A DNA stretch of 64,000 bases, taken from Chryseolinea serpens (GTDB lineage: Bacteria; Bacteroidota; Bacteroidia; Cytophagales; Cyclobacteriaceae). The notes beneath the pieces were generated by a model, which was not told the origin of the DNA, did not search any database, and was given only the letters and a program-made list of their open reading frames with translations. Numbering within the stretch: position 1 is the first letter of the stretch; every line of letters starts with the position of its first letter. This document shows, piece by piece, positions 36,185 to 45,172 of the stretch. Position numbers and translations under genes: made by a program. Location: assembly GCF_900129725.1 (NCBI RefSeq), contig NZ_FQWQ01000003.1, forward strand, positions 984,091 to 1,048,090, in the 5' to 3' direction.

Positions 36185-38233
36185 ATGAGTTTCACCACCG
36201 AGCAACACGAACGCGAATACCTGGAAGAGATCAAGGAAAAACTGGTTTTTGCCATCCAACGGGTAGACGACCGTATAAAACAGTTTTCGACCGAACTAAG
36301 ACAAAATAAGGAGTACATCCACGAACACCAATCGGGCCTGGACGAGGCCGACATGGTCGCGGCCGGCCAGTCCATCGACCGCATGGCCTTCACCGGCGAA
36401 TCGGCCGTGGCCCGGAAACGGAAGCTGATGAAGCTCCGCGAGTCGCCTTACTTCGGACGCATCGATTTTGAGGCGGATGGGGGAGGCGAAAAAACCGAAG
36501 TCTACATCGGCATCTATACATTTTTTGACGAAACGGCGCGGACCAACCTCATCTACGACTGGCGCGCTCCCATTTCCGCCATGTTCTATGATTTTGAACT
36601 GGGCGATGCCTCCTATACCACACCGGCGCGAACCGTGAAAGGCGAGATCGTTTTGAAACGCCAATACAAGATCGCACAGGGCCGTATGGAGTTCATGATC
36701 GAAAACGCCGTCAACATCCACGACGACATCCTGCAAAAGGAGCTGAGCAAGTCCAGCGACGACAAGATGAAGAACATTGTCGCCACTATTCAGCGCGACC
36801 AAAATGCTGTGATCCGCAACGAGACCGCCCCCGTCATGATCATCCAGGGTGTGGCCGGTTCGGGCAAGACCTCCATCGCGTTGCACCGCATTGCATTTCT
36901 GCTCTATCGCTTTCGCGAGAGCATCGCATCAAAAGACATTCTCATCCTCTCGCCCAACAAAGTTTTTGCCGACTACATCTCCAACGTTTTGCCCGAATTG
37001 GGCGAAGAGCAGATCCCCGAGATGGAGATGGAAGAACTGGCCATGGAGGTGTTGGAAAACAAATACCGGTTCCAGAATTTTTTCCAGCAGGTTGCCGCGC
37101 TCCTCGAGCACCACGACGAAGCGTTCATCGCGCGCGTGCGGGCAAAATCGTCGTTCGAATTTCTGAGACGCCTCAACCAGTATCTCATCCATGTCGAGAA
37201 CAATTATTTTGATCCCACTGAATTGCACCTGGCCGGTGTGGTGATTCCGTTTCCGTTCATCATGGAGCGGTTCAAATCTTATCATCGCATCCCGATGCTG
37301 AAGCGCTTCCCCGAAGTGATCCAGGATATCCAGCAGTACATCCGCAACCAAACCAAACGCAAATTGTCGGGCCAGGAAAAGGCGCGGCTTTGGGAAGCGG
37401 TTCCACGCATGCTGAAATTCAGCAACGTGCTCGATCTCTACAAGGACTTCTTCACATGGTCGGGCCAGCCCGAACTGTTCAAAAGAACTTCCCATGGCGA
37501 CCTGGAGTATGCCGATGTCTTTCCACTCATCTATTTCAAGATCCGGCTGGAGGGCGCGCAGACCTACGACCACGTGAAGCACCTGCTGGTGGATGAGATG
37601 CAGGATTACACGCCCGTGCAATACGCCGTGCTGTCGCGATTGTTCAAATGCAAGAAGACGATTTTGGGAGATGTAAGTCAGCAGGTGAACCCGTATAGCG
37701 CTTCCGATGCGGAAGGCATCGAACAAGTGTTTCCCCAGGCCGACATTGTAAAACTTTTCAGAAGCTACCGGTCCACCTTCGAGATCACGACCTTTGCCCA
37801 GCGCCTGTTTTTCAACCCCAACCTCATCGCCATGGAACGCCATGGCGCGCCTCCGACGGTGACAGGCTTTGGCAGTAATGCAGAAGAGATAGAGGCCATC
37901 AAAAAGATGGTGAAACAGTTCGAACAATCGGGCTTCAAATCGCTGGGCGTTATTTGCAAGACGCGCCAGCAGGCCGAGTTTGTCTACCGCGAAGTGAAAG
38001 CACACGGCATACACCTGCTCACGCCCGACAGCACACATTTCAAGGAAGGCATCATCATCACCACCGCCCACCTTGCCAAAGGACTGGAGTTCGATGAGGT
38101 GATCGTGCCGTTTGCGTCGGCGCGCAACTATCAAACCGAAATAGATAAACGCATGCTCTACATTGCCTGCACTCGCGCCATGCATCAATTGACGCTTACG
38201 TATGCTACGGAAAGATCGGTGTTCATAGATTAA
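36185..38233 (+). CDS. helD: HelD-like superfamily 1 helicase (RNA polymerase recycling factor)
   Basis: A 682-residue protein from the ATG at 36185 (MSFTTEQ); the 15 preceding codons are not protein-like. The N-terminal coiled coil (about 5-60) is followed by GVAGSGKT at 222-229 and the ALHRIAFLLYR stretch typical of HelD. Further on are a Walker B-like LLVDEMQDYTPVQ and C-terminal GLEFDEVIVP and YIACTRAMHQL motifs of UvrD-like enzymes. HelD releases stalled RNA polymerase using ATP. The symbol is used in the broad family sense. Confidence 0.88.
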   Translation: MSFTTEQHEREYLEEIKEKLVFAIQRVDDRIKQFSTELRQNKEYIHEHQSGLDEADMVAAGQSIDRMAFTGESAVARKRKLMKLRESPYFGRIDFEADGGGEKTEVYIGIYTFFDETARTNLIYDWRAPISAMFYDFELGDASYTTPARTVKGEIVLKRQYKIAQGRMEFMIENAVNIHDDILQKELSKSSDDKMKNIVATIQRDQNAVIRNETAPVMIIQGVAGSGKTSIALHRIAFLLYRFRESIASKDILILSPNKVFADYISNVLPELGEEQIPEMEMEELAMEVLENKYRFQNFFQQVAALLEHHDEAFIARVRAKSSFEFLRRLNQYLIHVENNYFDPTELHLAGVVIPFPFIMERFKSYHRIPMLKRFPEVIQDIQQYIRNQTKRKLSGQEKARLWEAVPRMLKFSNVLDLYKDFFTWSGQPELFKRTSHGDLEYADVFPLIYFKIRLEGAQTYDHVKHLLVDEMQDYTPVQYAVLSRLFKCKKTILGDVSQQVNPYSASDAEGIEQVFPQADIVKLFRSYRSTFEITTFAQRLFFNPNLIAMERHGAPPTVTGFGSNAEEIEAIKKMVKQFEQSGFKSLGVICKTRQQAEFVYREVKAHGIHLLTPDSTHFKEGIIITTAHLAKGLEFDEVIVPFASARNYQTEIDKRMLYIACTRAMHQLTLTYATERSVFID

Positions 38234-38511
38234 CCGATTGTCAGGAAGAACTCACCACGATCAGGCGATTCTTTCGGAGGGATAACGTGAAAGTTTAAAG
38301 GCACGACAACCGGCTTTGGGTCGGGTATCCGCCATCACCGTTTGGAGTATACAAGCCTTTATTTCAAGTGGACCAGCGTTGCGTTCCGGTGCATTACCGG
38401 CTTGTTGTTTCGGCCCAAACTTGGAATTCTATGCGGTGGCTGGCTTAAATTCTTATATTTTTCAGGAAAGATATTACATCCTTAGCCCAGGCGTTGTCTT
38501 GATTGCGCGGG

Positions 38512-39033
38512 TCATGTCCGCTTCAGTCCGAAATTGTATCGTTCGTGAACGATGCGTTTCAGCATGCCGATCTGCCCGCCGTGCCAGAAGGCGTGTTTAA
38601 TGTTCCAGTCCAGGGCTTCGAATTTTGTACTGGCCATAGGGCTTGCTATGGGGGAAGGGTGCAGCGGGCTGTCGAGGTTTTCGGTGGATAGACTGCCGAT
38701 GATGGCTATCGATTTTTGTTCCATCACCAGCAATTGCTCGTGCAAGGCTTCGGGGGCAAACTGCCCTTGTGATAATTCGGGGCGGGCATTGGTAAAAAAT
38801 GCATCATACTCTCGCAGTGGAATTTTTTGAAGGACATCCGGTTGATGACCCTTGATCAGCATGATGGAATTAAAGTAAAAACTCACGATCAAGTGACCTA
38901 CCTGCCAAGCTACGTTCGTATCCATAACGGGAGGGATGGTGTTCCAACGATCGTAGGGAATGGAACCGATGACTTTGTTTGTTAGCTCGTAGGCGCTCTG
39001 GGTTTGCTTTTGTAAAATTTCTACCGGGTTCAT
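38512..39033 (-). CDS. DinB superfamily protein
   Basis: A 173-residue four-helix-bundle protein. The three histidines expected for metal binding are visible: His in GHLIV (near 47) and two in KHAFWHGGQIG (near 150). Members include bacillithiol or mycothiol S-transferase-like and damage-inducible proteins, but most have no known reaction. Monocistronic between convergent or unrelated neighbours. The 278 bp on its 3' side hold nothing I recognise. Confidence 0.85.
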   Translation of the reverse strand: MNPVEILQKQTQSAYELTNKVIGSIPYDRWNTIPPVMDTNVAWQVGHLIVSFYFNSIMLIKGHQPDVLQKIPLREYDAFFTNARPELSQGQFAPEALHEQLLVMEQKSIAIIGSLSTENLDSPLHPSPIASPMASTKFEALDWNIKHAFWHGGQIGMLKRIVHERYNFGLKRT

Positions 39034-39236
39034 AATTAAAAAAGGCCAAAGGATAGATCAAGAATTTTTAGAACGATAAGGTAGTGGTCGGACCGAAAAT
39101 AGCCAAATGTTTTAAAGCGGGAAGGTTACTGGCGAGGATGAGGGAAGGATCTCTTGAAGATTATATTTCGTGCGGAGGACGCTTGCATGTTGACTTTTGC
39201 TTGGGGGCAACGTTGTGTAGGAATTGATGCTCCGGG

Positions 39237-42200
39237 TTATTTCTTTTTTGGAATCGTAGAAAGTGCCGACTCAAGCGCCCTGAACAGAACGGGAACGGCC
39301 GTGAGCAGACCCATGACCAACGAGAAGGCATTTTTCTGACTGTATAACAAGAACAGGGCTACACCGCTCAATACGATCATAAGCGCCAACCGGACCCGAT
39401 TCCAATTTCCGTCCTTCGAAACGTTTTCGCGCAGCACGAGGGCTTGCTCCGGATTTACATACGACAGCACGAACTCCCGAAAGCTGGCATTCATAAGCCG
39501 GAGCGAACCCTGGCCGACGAATATGCCTTTGCTCAAAAGACGTTTAATGGAATCCACATTTTTCCGGTTCACCAGACCATCTTCGGCAAGATCATAGATG
39601 AGGTATCGTTCCTCCTGCGAACAGGAATCCCACAGGTAAGCGTAATAGTTATAAGCAAGGCTTTTTATTTTATCCACCAGCTCAACGACTTCAACACTTT
39701 TGGATTGCTTGACAAATCGCTGAAGAATAGGCTTCAGGTTTTGAAGGTATTGTCCGTGGTTGCATTCCTTGTTGATGAACCTGTCGAATTGGCTTGGTAC
39801 TTTTCCTGAGTAACCGGAGATTTGCAGAGGCTGAATGACCTTATGGAATCGGGCCAGGACCGCATGCCAGCGCGATTTGATATTGACCTCCATTTCCGGA
39901 AAGGCGTCAAACAATTGCACCGGATGGACAGCGGAAAACAGGAGGATCTTAACATGGGGATATGAAAGAATTTTTTCCAGGAACCCCAGTTTCTTTTGGG
40001 TGAGGTCCTTGTTATTCAAGTCAAACTCAAAATGTTCGATGATGCAAAGGGTTTTGACAGACGATGTTAGCGACTCGTCATACTTTTTTGATTTGGAAGC
40101 AAACGATGGATCACGAAAGTTTATTGAAATGGCTTTCGCGGAACTTTGTTGACGGGTAAACCATTTTAATGCAGCGTTTGAAAGATTGTTCTCCAAGAAG
40201 GATAGTCCAATGATTAAAACAGGCTGAAAGTCTAAGAATTTATCCAGGCGGGAGAATTTTTCCTTTGACGAGAGTTCGGGTAACATGAATGAGGATGATA
40301 AAAGCTTGTCAAGCCACACATCCGTGACGAGCGGAGTCTTATGGATATTACAAATAAAGGTACACTGGCTTAGCACTTTGATGAGGAAGAATAAATAAAC
40401 CAGCGCCAAAACGCCAATGACGAACGGAAAGATCCGGAGATGAAATGTCGGGATCTGCGCTACAGATGCCTTTGGCGGAGGAGGGCCGGACTTGGCGGGT
40501 TGCAGTGCCAACGAGTTTGATTTTTTGGTCCAGCGCCATAGGGTTCCACCAAAATGCGTCTGGAGGCTGTCGTTGTTCTGAAGAAAGGTAAGCGCGGGCT
40601 TCCCTGTGATCCAGGCGGCCAGACGTGGAAATCCGGAGGTGGCCTGCTTGCTTCTCAGGGTATTCCGCGTTTCGCTTTTATACGTTTCATCTTCCGATAT
40701 CCCGAAGCGGTAGATTTCGTGATCGCCTTCCGTGGATGTGCCGTCATTTTTGTATAACTTTTGAGTGAAGGCAAGCTGATTGGCCATGGTAAACAACAAT
40801 CGTTCATGGTTGAAGGAATGCTTAAAAAAGATGACTGTGGGGAGAGCCCCAATCAGCAGCAGCAGGGAAAATAACGCGGGTGTGAAAAGCCATAGCACAC
40901 CGTCGGGTGAATGCTTCACGCGGGATGCCAACCAGGCCACACCGCGCCACGAAATTTTTTTATCGACAATTTCCTTGATTTGCCTCAGCGACGGCAACGA
41001 CATGTTGATGATGACGATAAGGGCAATCTGAATGAAGACCACCCAAGGGAAATGAGGAAAACCGTGCGAGACACTCGCCAAAATGTCCAGCAAGAAGATC
41101 AGGACGATGGGCACAAGGAGGATGCTCAGTCTTGGGCTGCTGTAATAGTTTTGATAGGAAGGCATGTTCAGATAAACAAAGATGGGCGGTAGCAGACAAG
41201 CCGGGAGCGTGATAAGCACAAAGATTTCTTCCAGATCGTTCAACACGCCAAAAAGGAACAGGGAAATCAAGAGTAGAAGCAAAAATAAATTTAGCCATAG
41301 GATGCTCGCATATTTCTTTGATTTTTTTACTTCCGGCTTTAACCAATCCAGCGACAAATGCGCGATAGCTCTTTTGTGAATCAAGCGAATGAGCACGACC
41401 GTGACCAATACCATCAACAGTTGAATGCCCAGCAAGCCGGTGGTGACGAGCTTGACATAAAACTTTGAAGTCTCCTCCGCAGTAAGATCCTTCATGACAA
41501 TTAAGTAAAGCGGAAAATTTCGCATCGGCGTGATCTTCACTCGGTGCTCTTTGTTGTAATAGAGCCAGGCATCGGTGGGCATCTGGTGGAAGAATTGTTC
41601 GAAGGTGGTTTTGGGAAGGCCGAGCTCTTCGAATATGTTTTCGTTGTTGTTTCGATTAATGTCCGAATGAAACCAGACCTCACCGTTTTTGGTGGCGATG
41701 CAAAACTTATAGTTCGGTGGCAGGATGGGGTCCATAACCGAGAGCAGCTTCGTTGTCATGCCGACAACCTTCATCTTGGTTAAATCGCTTGACCGTTGGG
41801 AGAGTACAGCTTTGGGATCAATTTCTGTCCACGATAAGATCGATTCTAAGACAAACGTCGTGTCAGCAAAGGGATTTCTCCAGGCTTTGTTCGAATCGAA
41901 ATCTTTGAAGTATGCCCGTTCCGACACGTCAATCGGGGGAGTGGAAATTCCATTGCTCCATTTGATCCTTTGCATTCCCGTGGAGTCCGTCCAATGGATT
42001 CTCATGGTTCTGAACTTTTTATTGGGAAGTGAACTGGGTTTTTTATCCGGGAATAGCCGGAGGATGCCATTGGGAACGTCCTTAAGATTGGACTTTCCAC
42101 CAGAAATAATGATGCTTTTCGGATAACGCGGGAATGACGCATCGGCCGTGTCGAGAATACTCAGATTGTTTTTGATCTCCGCGTCGAATCGATGCTGGAT

Positions 42201-43193
42201 CGCTTTCGATAAGGGATCTAAATTTTCTTCCTCATAGAGCCTGGATGAGCTCAATTCCAGGCTTTGGATAGTCAGTGTGCAAAGGAAACATCCTAGCAAC
42301 AAAGACAGACCGCACCAGATGACGTCTGATTTGTTGAGGCGTTCGACTTTGCTAATAAAGATCACTTTGATCATGGGCAGTGAAAGCACCAGGAGGAGCG
42401 CAGCGATGATCAACGTGTAAAGTAAAGAGGGTTCAATGCTCCGGGTTTCGTCCCGATAATCGGTTTCCTTTTGGAGTCCCAGGAGCAAACATTTTTTTCC
42501 GGCAAGTGAAAACGGATGGGTGAACACCTCATAGGCGGTGCCGTTTAAGTTGAGCGTAGTACGACGTCCCTGATTTTTGTAAACCGAAATCGCGGCAGAA
42601 TCCGAAATGCCAATGGTATTGGTGTTGAATAAAACTTCGGGATGAGCTTTCGGATCAACTTCGGAACCGGCTTTCAGCAAGACGTAGTCTTCAATAACAT
42701 CCTGGAAAAGCCCTTTGGTAAAGTTCTGATAGGTGATCGAGGCCTTCAGCAGATAGGCCGAATCCTTTTCGATGGTCTGGGGATTTCCAGAATCTTGAAG
42801 AACAAGAATAGTGTCTGTGAAAATTATTTTCGAAGGAGATAGTTCCAGATCGATAAAGGCGGTCGCATCTTTAATATAAGTTAGGCCCTCGACAATGATC
42901 CCTTTTTTTAATAATTCTGTTTTGTACGTTGTTTTAGTTGAAGCAGTGTCCTTGGCGTGTATCTTCCCTCTCTTTTCCCATAGATAGTTTTTAATGATGT
43001 GCCTTTCCCTGTATTGCTCCAGTTTGTGATTGAGATTAGTCGCCGCGCGTCCCAGCACCCTGAAATTCCGAAGCGTCACCGCCTCCTCTCGATTGCTCAC
43101 ATACACAAAAAAGTATAAACAAAGCAAGGTCAGTATCAACCCTGTGGTGATAAAGAATGCCACCGATTGCCGGAATTGGGCCGACAAAGTCAT
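39237..43193 (-). CDS. Large multi-pass membrane sensor with Cache-like domain and P-loop-less AAA-like C-terminal domain
   Basis: A 1318-residue protein, unusually large for a sensor. Seen: membrane helix 13-32, an extracytoplasmic domain (about 35-255), two helices (about 257-312), a second extracytoplasmic domain (about 315-575) with DVSERAYFKDF, the signature opening of Cache ligand-binding domains, then about six more helices (to about 970), a cytoplasmic domain (about 985-1250) and two terminal helices. The cytoplasmic part has a Walker B-like CIIEHFEFD, a sensor-1-like KILLFSAVHP and a winged-helix ending (SFREFVLSY) as in STAND/AAA proteins. Where Walker A should be (PVLIIGLSFLENN) there is no G-x4-G-K-S/T. 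I do not recognise a named family. No kinase, cyclase or methyl-accepting domain is present. Confidence 0.75.
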   Translation of the reverse strand: MTLSAQFRQSVAFFITTGLILTLLCLYFFVYVSNREEAVTLRNFRVLGRAATNLNHKLEQYRERHIIKNYLWEKRGKIHAKDTASTKTTYKTELLKKGIIVEGLTYIKDATAFIDLELSPSKIIFTDTILVLQDSGNPQTIEKDSAYLLKASITYQNFTKGLFQDVIEDYVLLKAGSEVDPKAHPEVLFNTNTIGISDSAAISVYKNQGRRTTLNLNGTAYEVFTHPFSLAGKKCLLLGLQKETDYRDETRSIEPSLLYTLIIAALLLVLSLPMIKVIFISKVERLNKSDVIWCGLSLLLGCFLCTLTIQSLELSSSRLYEEENLDPLSKAIQHRFDAEIKNNLSILDTADASFPRYPKSIIISGGKSNLKDVPNGILRLFPDKKPSSLPNKKFRTMRIHWTDSTGMQRIKWSNGISTPPIDVSERAYFKDFDSNKAWRNPFADTTFVLESILSWTEIDPKAVLSQRSSDLTKMKVVGMTTKLLSVMDPILPPNYKFCIATKNGEVWFHSDINRNNNENIFEELGLPKTTFEQFFHQMPTDAWLYYNKEHRVKITPMRNFPLYLIVMKDLTAEETSKFYVKLVTTGLLGIQLLMVLVTVVLIRLIHKRAIAHLSLDWLKPEVKKSKKYASILWLNLFLLLLLISLFLFGVLNDLEEIFVLITLPACLLPPIFVYLNMPSYQNYYSSPRLSILLVPIVLIFLLDILASVSHGFPHFPWVVFIQIALIVIINMSLPSLRQIKEIVDKKISWRGVAWLASRVKHSPDGVLWLFTPALFSLLLLIGALPTVIFFKHSFNHERLLFTMANQLAFTQKLYKNDGTSTEGDHEIYRFGISEDETYKSETRNTLRSKQATSGFPRLAAWITGKPALTFLQNNDSLQTHFGGTLWRWTKKSNSLALQPAKSGPPPPKASVAQIPTFHLRIFPFVIGVLALVYLFFLIKVLSQCTFICNIHKTPLVTDVWLDKLLSSSFMLPELSSKEKFSRLDKFLDFQPVLIIGLSFLENNLSNAALKWFTRQQSSAKAISINFRDPSFASKSKKYDESLTSSVKTLCIIEHFEFDLNNKDLTQKKLGFLEKILSYPHVKILLFSAVHPVQLFDAFPEMEVNIKSRWHAVLARFHKVIQPLQISGYSGKVPSQFDRFINKECNHGQYLQNLKPILQRFVKQSKSVEVVELVDKIKSLAYNYYAYLWDSCSQEERYLIYDLAEDGLVNRKNVDSIKRLLSKGIFVGQGSLRLMNASFREFVLSYVNPEQALVLRENVSKDGNWNRVRLALMIVLSGVALFLLYSQKNAFSLVMGLLTAVPVLFRALESALSTIPKKK

Positions 43194-43650
43194 AAAGTGA
43201 ACGTCAAGTAAAATGAGCCGGTGAAGACCTCCCTGGTTTCCATACTTCGAAAATGAGTTTGATCGCGCCCCTGAATTCAGTTACGCATTCGATTATTCGT
43301 TTACGTCAAATGCTCCATAGCACTCCGTAATTCCTGAAAACACGCAAACGAAAATTTCTCCCTAAGTATTCTCAGGTAGGAGTGAGTTATCAATTTTATT
43401 CTGACGGATTCCAGGTGGGCTCGATCGACACGAGGGCATACAGACAACTCAAGGAATCTTTAACAAGATAAGATTTAATTCAACATTTGCAAATGAGATA
43501 GCTTGATTTTCGAAGGCCATTTTTCCGGGAGCAATAAAGGGAGAGGTTTTCATGGCTTGTTATTTTAACGAAGCTATGTTCCCCCATCTCCCTTTCACCA
43601 TTAAGAAACCCGACATGTCAAGTTTGCTGTCTGGCAGCCTTGTATGTTGA
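43194..43650. other. Intergenic region without recognisable features
   Basis: 457 bp between two minus-strand genes. It must contain the promoter of the large sensor gene, but I see no clear promoter element, hairpin, repeat or short gene. Confidence 0.55.
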
Positions 43651-44544
43651 TTAGTTGGACCGATAGGCCATGGCAAACTCGTTTGCAAATTCCTTCAGTG
43701 AAGTTTGCCCGGCCACGTGCGCTTTGTGCTTTTGAAGGTCTTCCGTAAAACTTCCATCCCGCAATGCCATGCCGATCTCAATCATGTACACGGTTGCCAT
43801 TTGTTCGGAGAATCCGTTTTGCAACAACGCATTCAATAACTGTTCGTCTGAAAAAGCAACCCAGCGAACATCGGTCTTTCCAACGGCGCTGCCGAGTTGT
43901 TGGGCTACGTCGGCGCCACTCTTTTCATCGCCGACGATGTACCGGAACTGCTTTCCGGAAAAGGACAATGTATCCAGTGCCTGGGAGGCTACTTCGGCAA
44001 TGTCGCGGGGGTGGGAGAGAGGGAAGGTCACCGACGCATCAAAATTATTACCCAGCATGCCTTGATGTTTCACCATGCCGATTACACCCAAAAAATTGGT
44101 GAGGAACATGCCCGGCCGGAGGTGCAGCACGTTGACAGCGGGGAGTGCATTGAGTTTTTGTTCGACAAAATAATTGGCACCGGTCGGCCCCAGGCCATCC
44201 GGATCATGCGCACCGATGCTACTTAAATTCACCACATACCTGATTTCGTTTGCCTGAACCGCTTTTGCATATTGCTCACCGACGGTGCGGATATACTGTT
44301 TCAAATCGGTTGACCGCGGGTTAGGCGGGATCATCAGGTAAACCGCGTCCGCGCCCTCAAACGCTTTGGCCACAAAGGCATAGTCTTCAACGGAACCGAT
44401 GGCCGGAATAGCATGAAGTGCTTCGATGTCACCGGCGCGATCGGCATTCGAGCTCACCACTTTTACTTCATGCCCACGGGCGACTAATTTTTCGACCAAT
44501 ACTCGACTGATGTTCCCCAGGGAACCGGTTACTGTAATTTTCAT
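43651..44544 (-). CDS. NmrA-like NAD(P)-binding protein
   Basis: A 297-residue atypical short-chain dehydrogenase fold. The N-terminal VTGSLGNISR dinucleotide-binding loop departs from the usual GxxGxxG (one Gly replaced by Ser). Further motifs are VVNLSSIGAH (strand 5) and LRPGMFLTNF. Members such as NmrA and QOR2 sense or use NADPH and reduce quinones. It is transcribed divergently from an HxlR regulator, the usual arrangement for quinone- or aldehyde-responsive oxidoreductases. Confidence 0.87.
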   Translation of the reverse strand: MKITVTGSLGNISRVLVEKLVARGHEVKVVSSNADRAGDIEALHAIPAIGSVEDYAFVAKAFEGADAVYLMIPPNPRSTDLKQYIRTVGEQYAKAVQANEIRYVVNLSSIGAHDPDGLGPTGANYFVEQKLNALPAVNVLHLRPGMFLTNFLGVIGMVKHQGMLGNNFDASVTFPLSHPRDIAEVASQALDTLSFSGKQFRYIVGDEKSGADVAQQLGSAVGKTDVRWVAFSDEQLLNALLQNGFSEQMATVYMIEIGMALRDGSFTEDLQKHKAHVAGQTSLKEFANEFAMAYRSN

Positions 44545-44550
44545 AGTTGT

Positions 44551-44604
44551 TTTGTTTTATTGTTCGGGGCAAAACTATCTTTGTACTTACTTTTGTACAA
44601 GTAC
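44551..44604. promoter_or_regulatory. Divergent promoters with a central HxlR operator
   Basis: Plus strand: TTTG (44551-44554), 21 bp, TATCTTTG (44576-44583), matching the Bacteroidota TTTG/TAnnTTTG promoter and serving the HxlR gene. Minus strand: TTG (44598-44600), 20 bp, TAGTTTTG (44570-44577), serving the NmrA gene. The inverted repeat GTACTT-N10-AAGTAC (44583-44604) covers the start region of the first and the upstream element of the second. HxlR-family operators of the YodB type have a similar TACT-N-AGTA form. A bound regulator would block both genes. Confidence 0.7.
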
Positions 44605-44620
44605 TTACCCTATAGTATGT

Positions 44621-45019
44621 ATGACCACCATTAAAGCAAATTCCACCATCCAGGAAAACAAGAGCCAGGCGTATGTGACCTGCCCGGTAACTTTTGTCAT
44701 GGATAAAATCGGCGGCTACTGGAAACCGATCATCTTGTTCAACCTGTTGGGCGGGGTCAGACGCTACAGCGAACTGAAGCGCGCTGTTCCCACGATCACC
44801 GAGAAAGTTTTGATCCAGCAACTAAAGCAGTTGGAAAGCGAAGGATTGATCACCCGAAAAGCAAAGCCGACCGTGCCACCGCATGTCACCTACGAGTTGT
44901 CAAAATCCGGAAAGGCGTTGCGGCCCGTGCTTTATGCCATGGCCGAATGGGCGGTGCACAACAGCGGGAAATTGTCAAAGACGTTTTCCCGGCAGATGGC
45001 GGATTTTCCGTTGGAATAA
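44621..45019 (+). CDS. HxlR family winged-helix regulator
   Basis: A 132-residue protein from the ATG at 44621; upstream in-frame codons overlap the divergent gene and the promoter. It has the HxlR core: CPVTFVMDKIGGYWKPIILF, YSELKRAVPTITEKVLIQQL (recognition helix), LESEGLITRK and YELSKSGKAL. The Cys in the TCPV position corresponds to the redox-sensing Cys of YodB/HypR-like members. Likely represses itself and the NmrA-like gene and responds to quinones, aldehydes or disulfide stress. Confidence 0.9.
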   Translation: MTTIKANSTIQENKSQAYVTCPVTFVMDKIGGYWKPIILFNLLGGVRRYSELKRAVPTITEKVLIQQLKQLESEGLITRKAKPTVPPHVTYELSKSGKALRPVLYAMAEWAVHNSGKLSKTFSRQMADFPLE

Positions 45020-45072
45020 TCAAGCGATCCTATCGATAAGAAGAAGGGCTCCTTAAAAAAAGAAATTTTAAC

Positions 45073-45103
45073 TTGTTCATATGTTCATACATATATACCT
45101 TTA
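45073..45103 (+). promoter_or_regulatory. Operator copy 1 and promoter before GH92
   Basis: A 22-bp sequence (45073-45094) containing the dyad ATATGT-N4-ACATAT, identical to that at 56255 and matching 21 bases at 48041. It overlaps a possible promoter, TTG (45073) then 20 bp then TACCTTTA (45096-45103), so a bound protein would occlude RNA polymerase. Ninety-nine bp from operator start to the GH92 ATG. Confidence 0.72.
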
Positions 45104-45172
45104 AGCGGTCGGTGAGTTTTCCGGATGCTTCGGGCAGAGAACTGCACGATCGATCTACAGCATAAAAAAATC

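Noticed and set aside
36929-38188. 419-codon open frame opposite the HelD-like gene
   Set aside because: Antisense shadow of a gene with intact helicase motifs.
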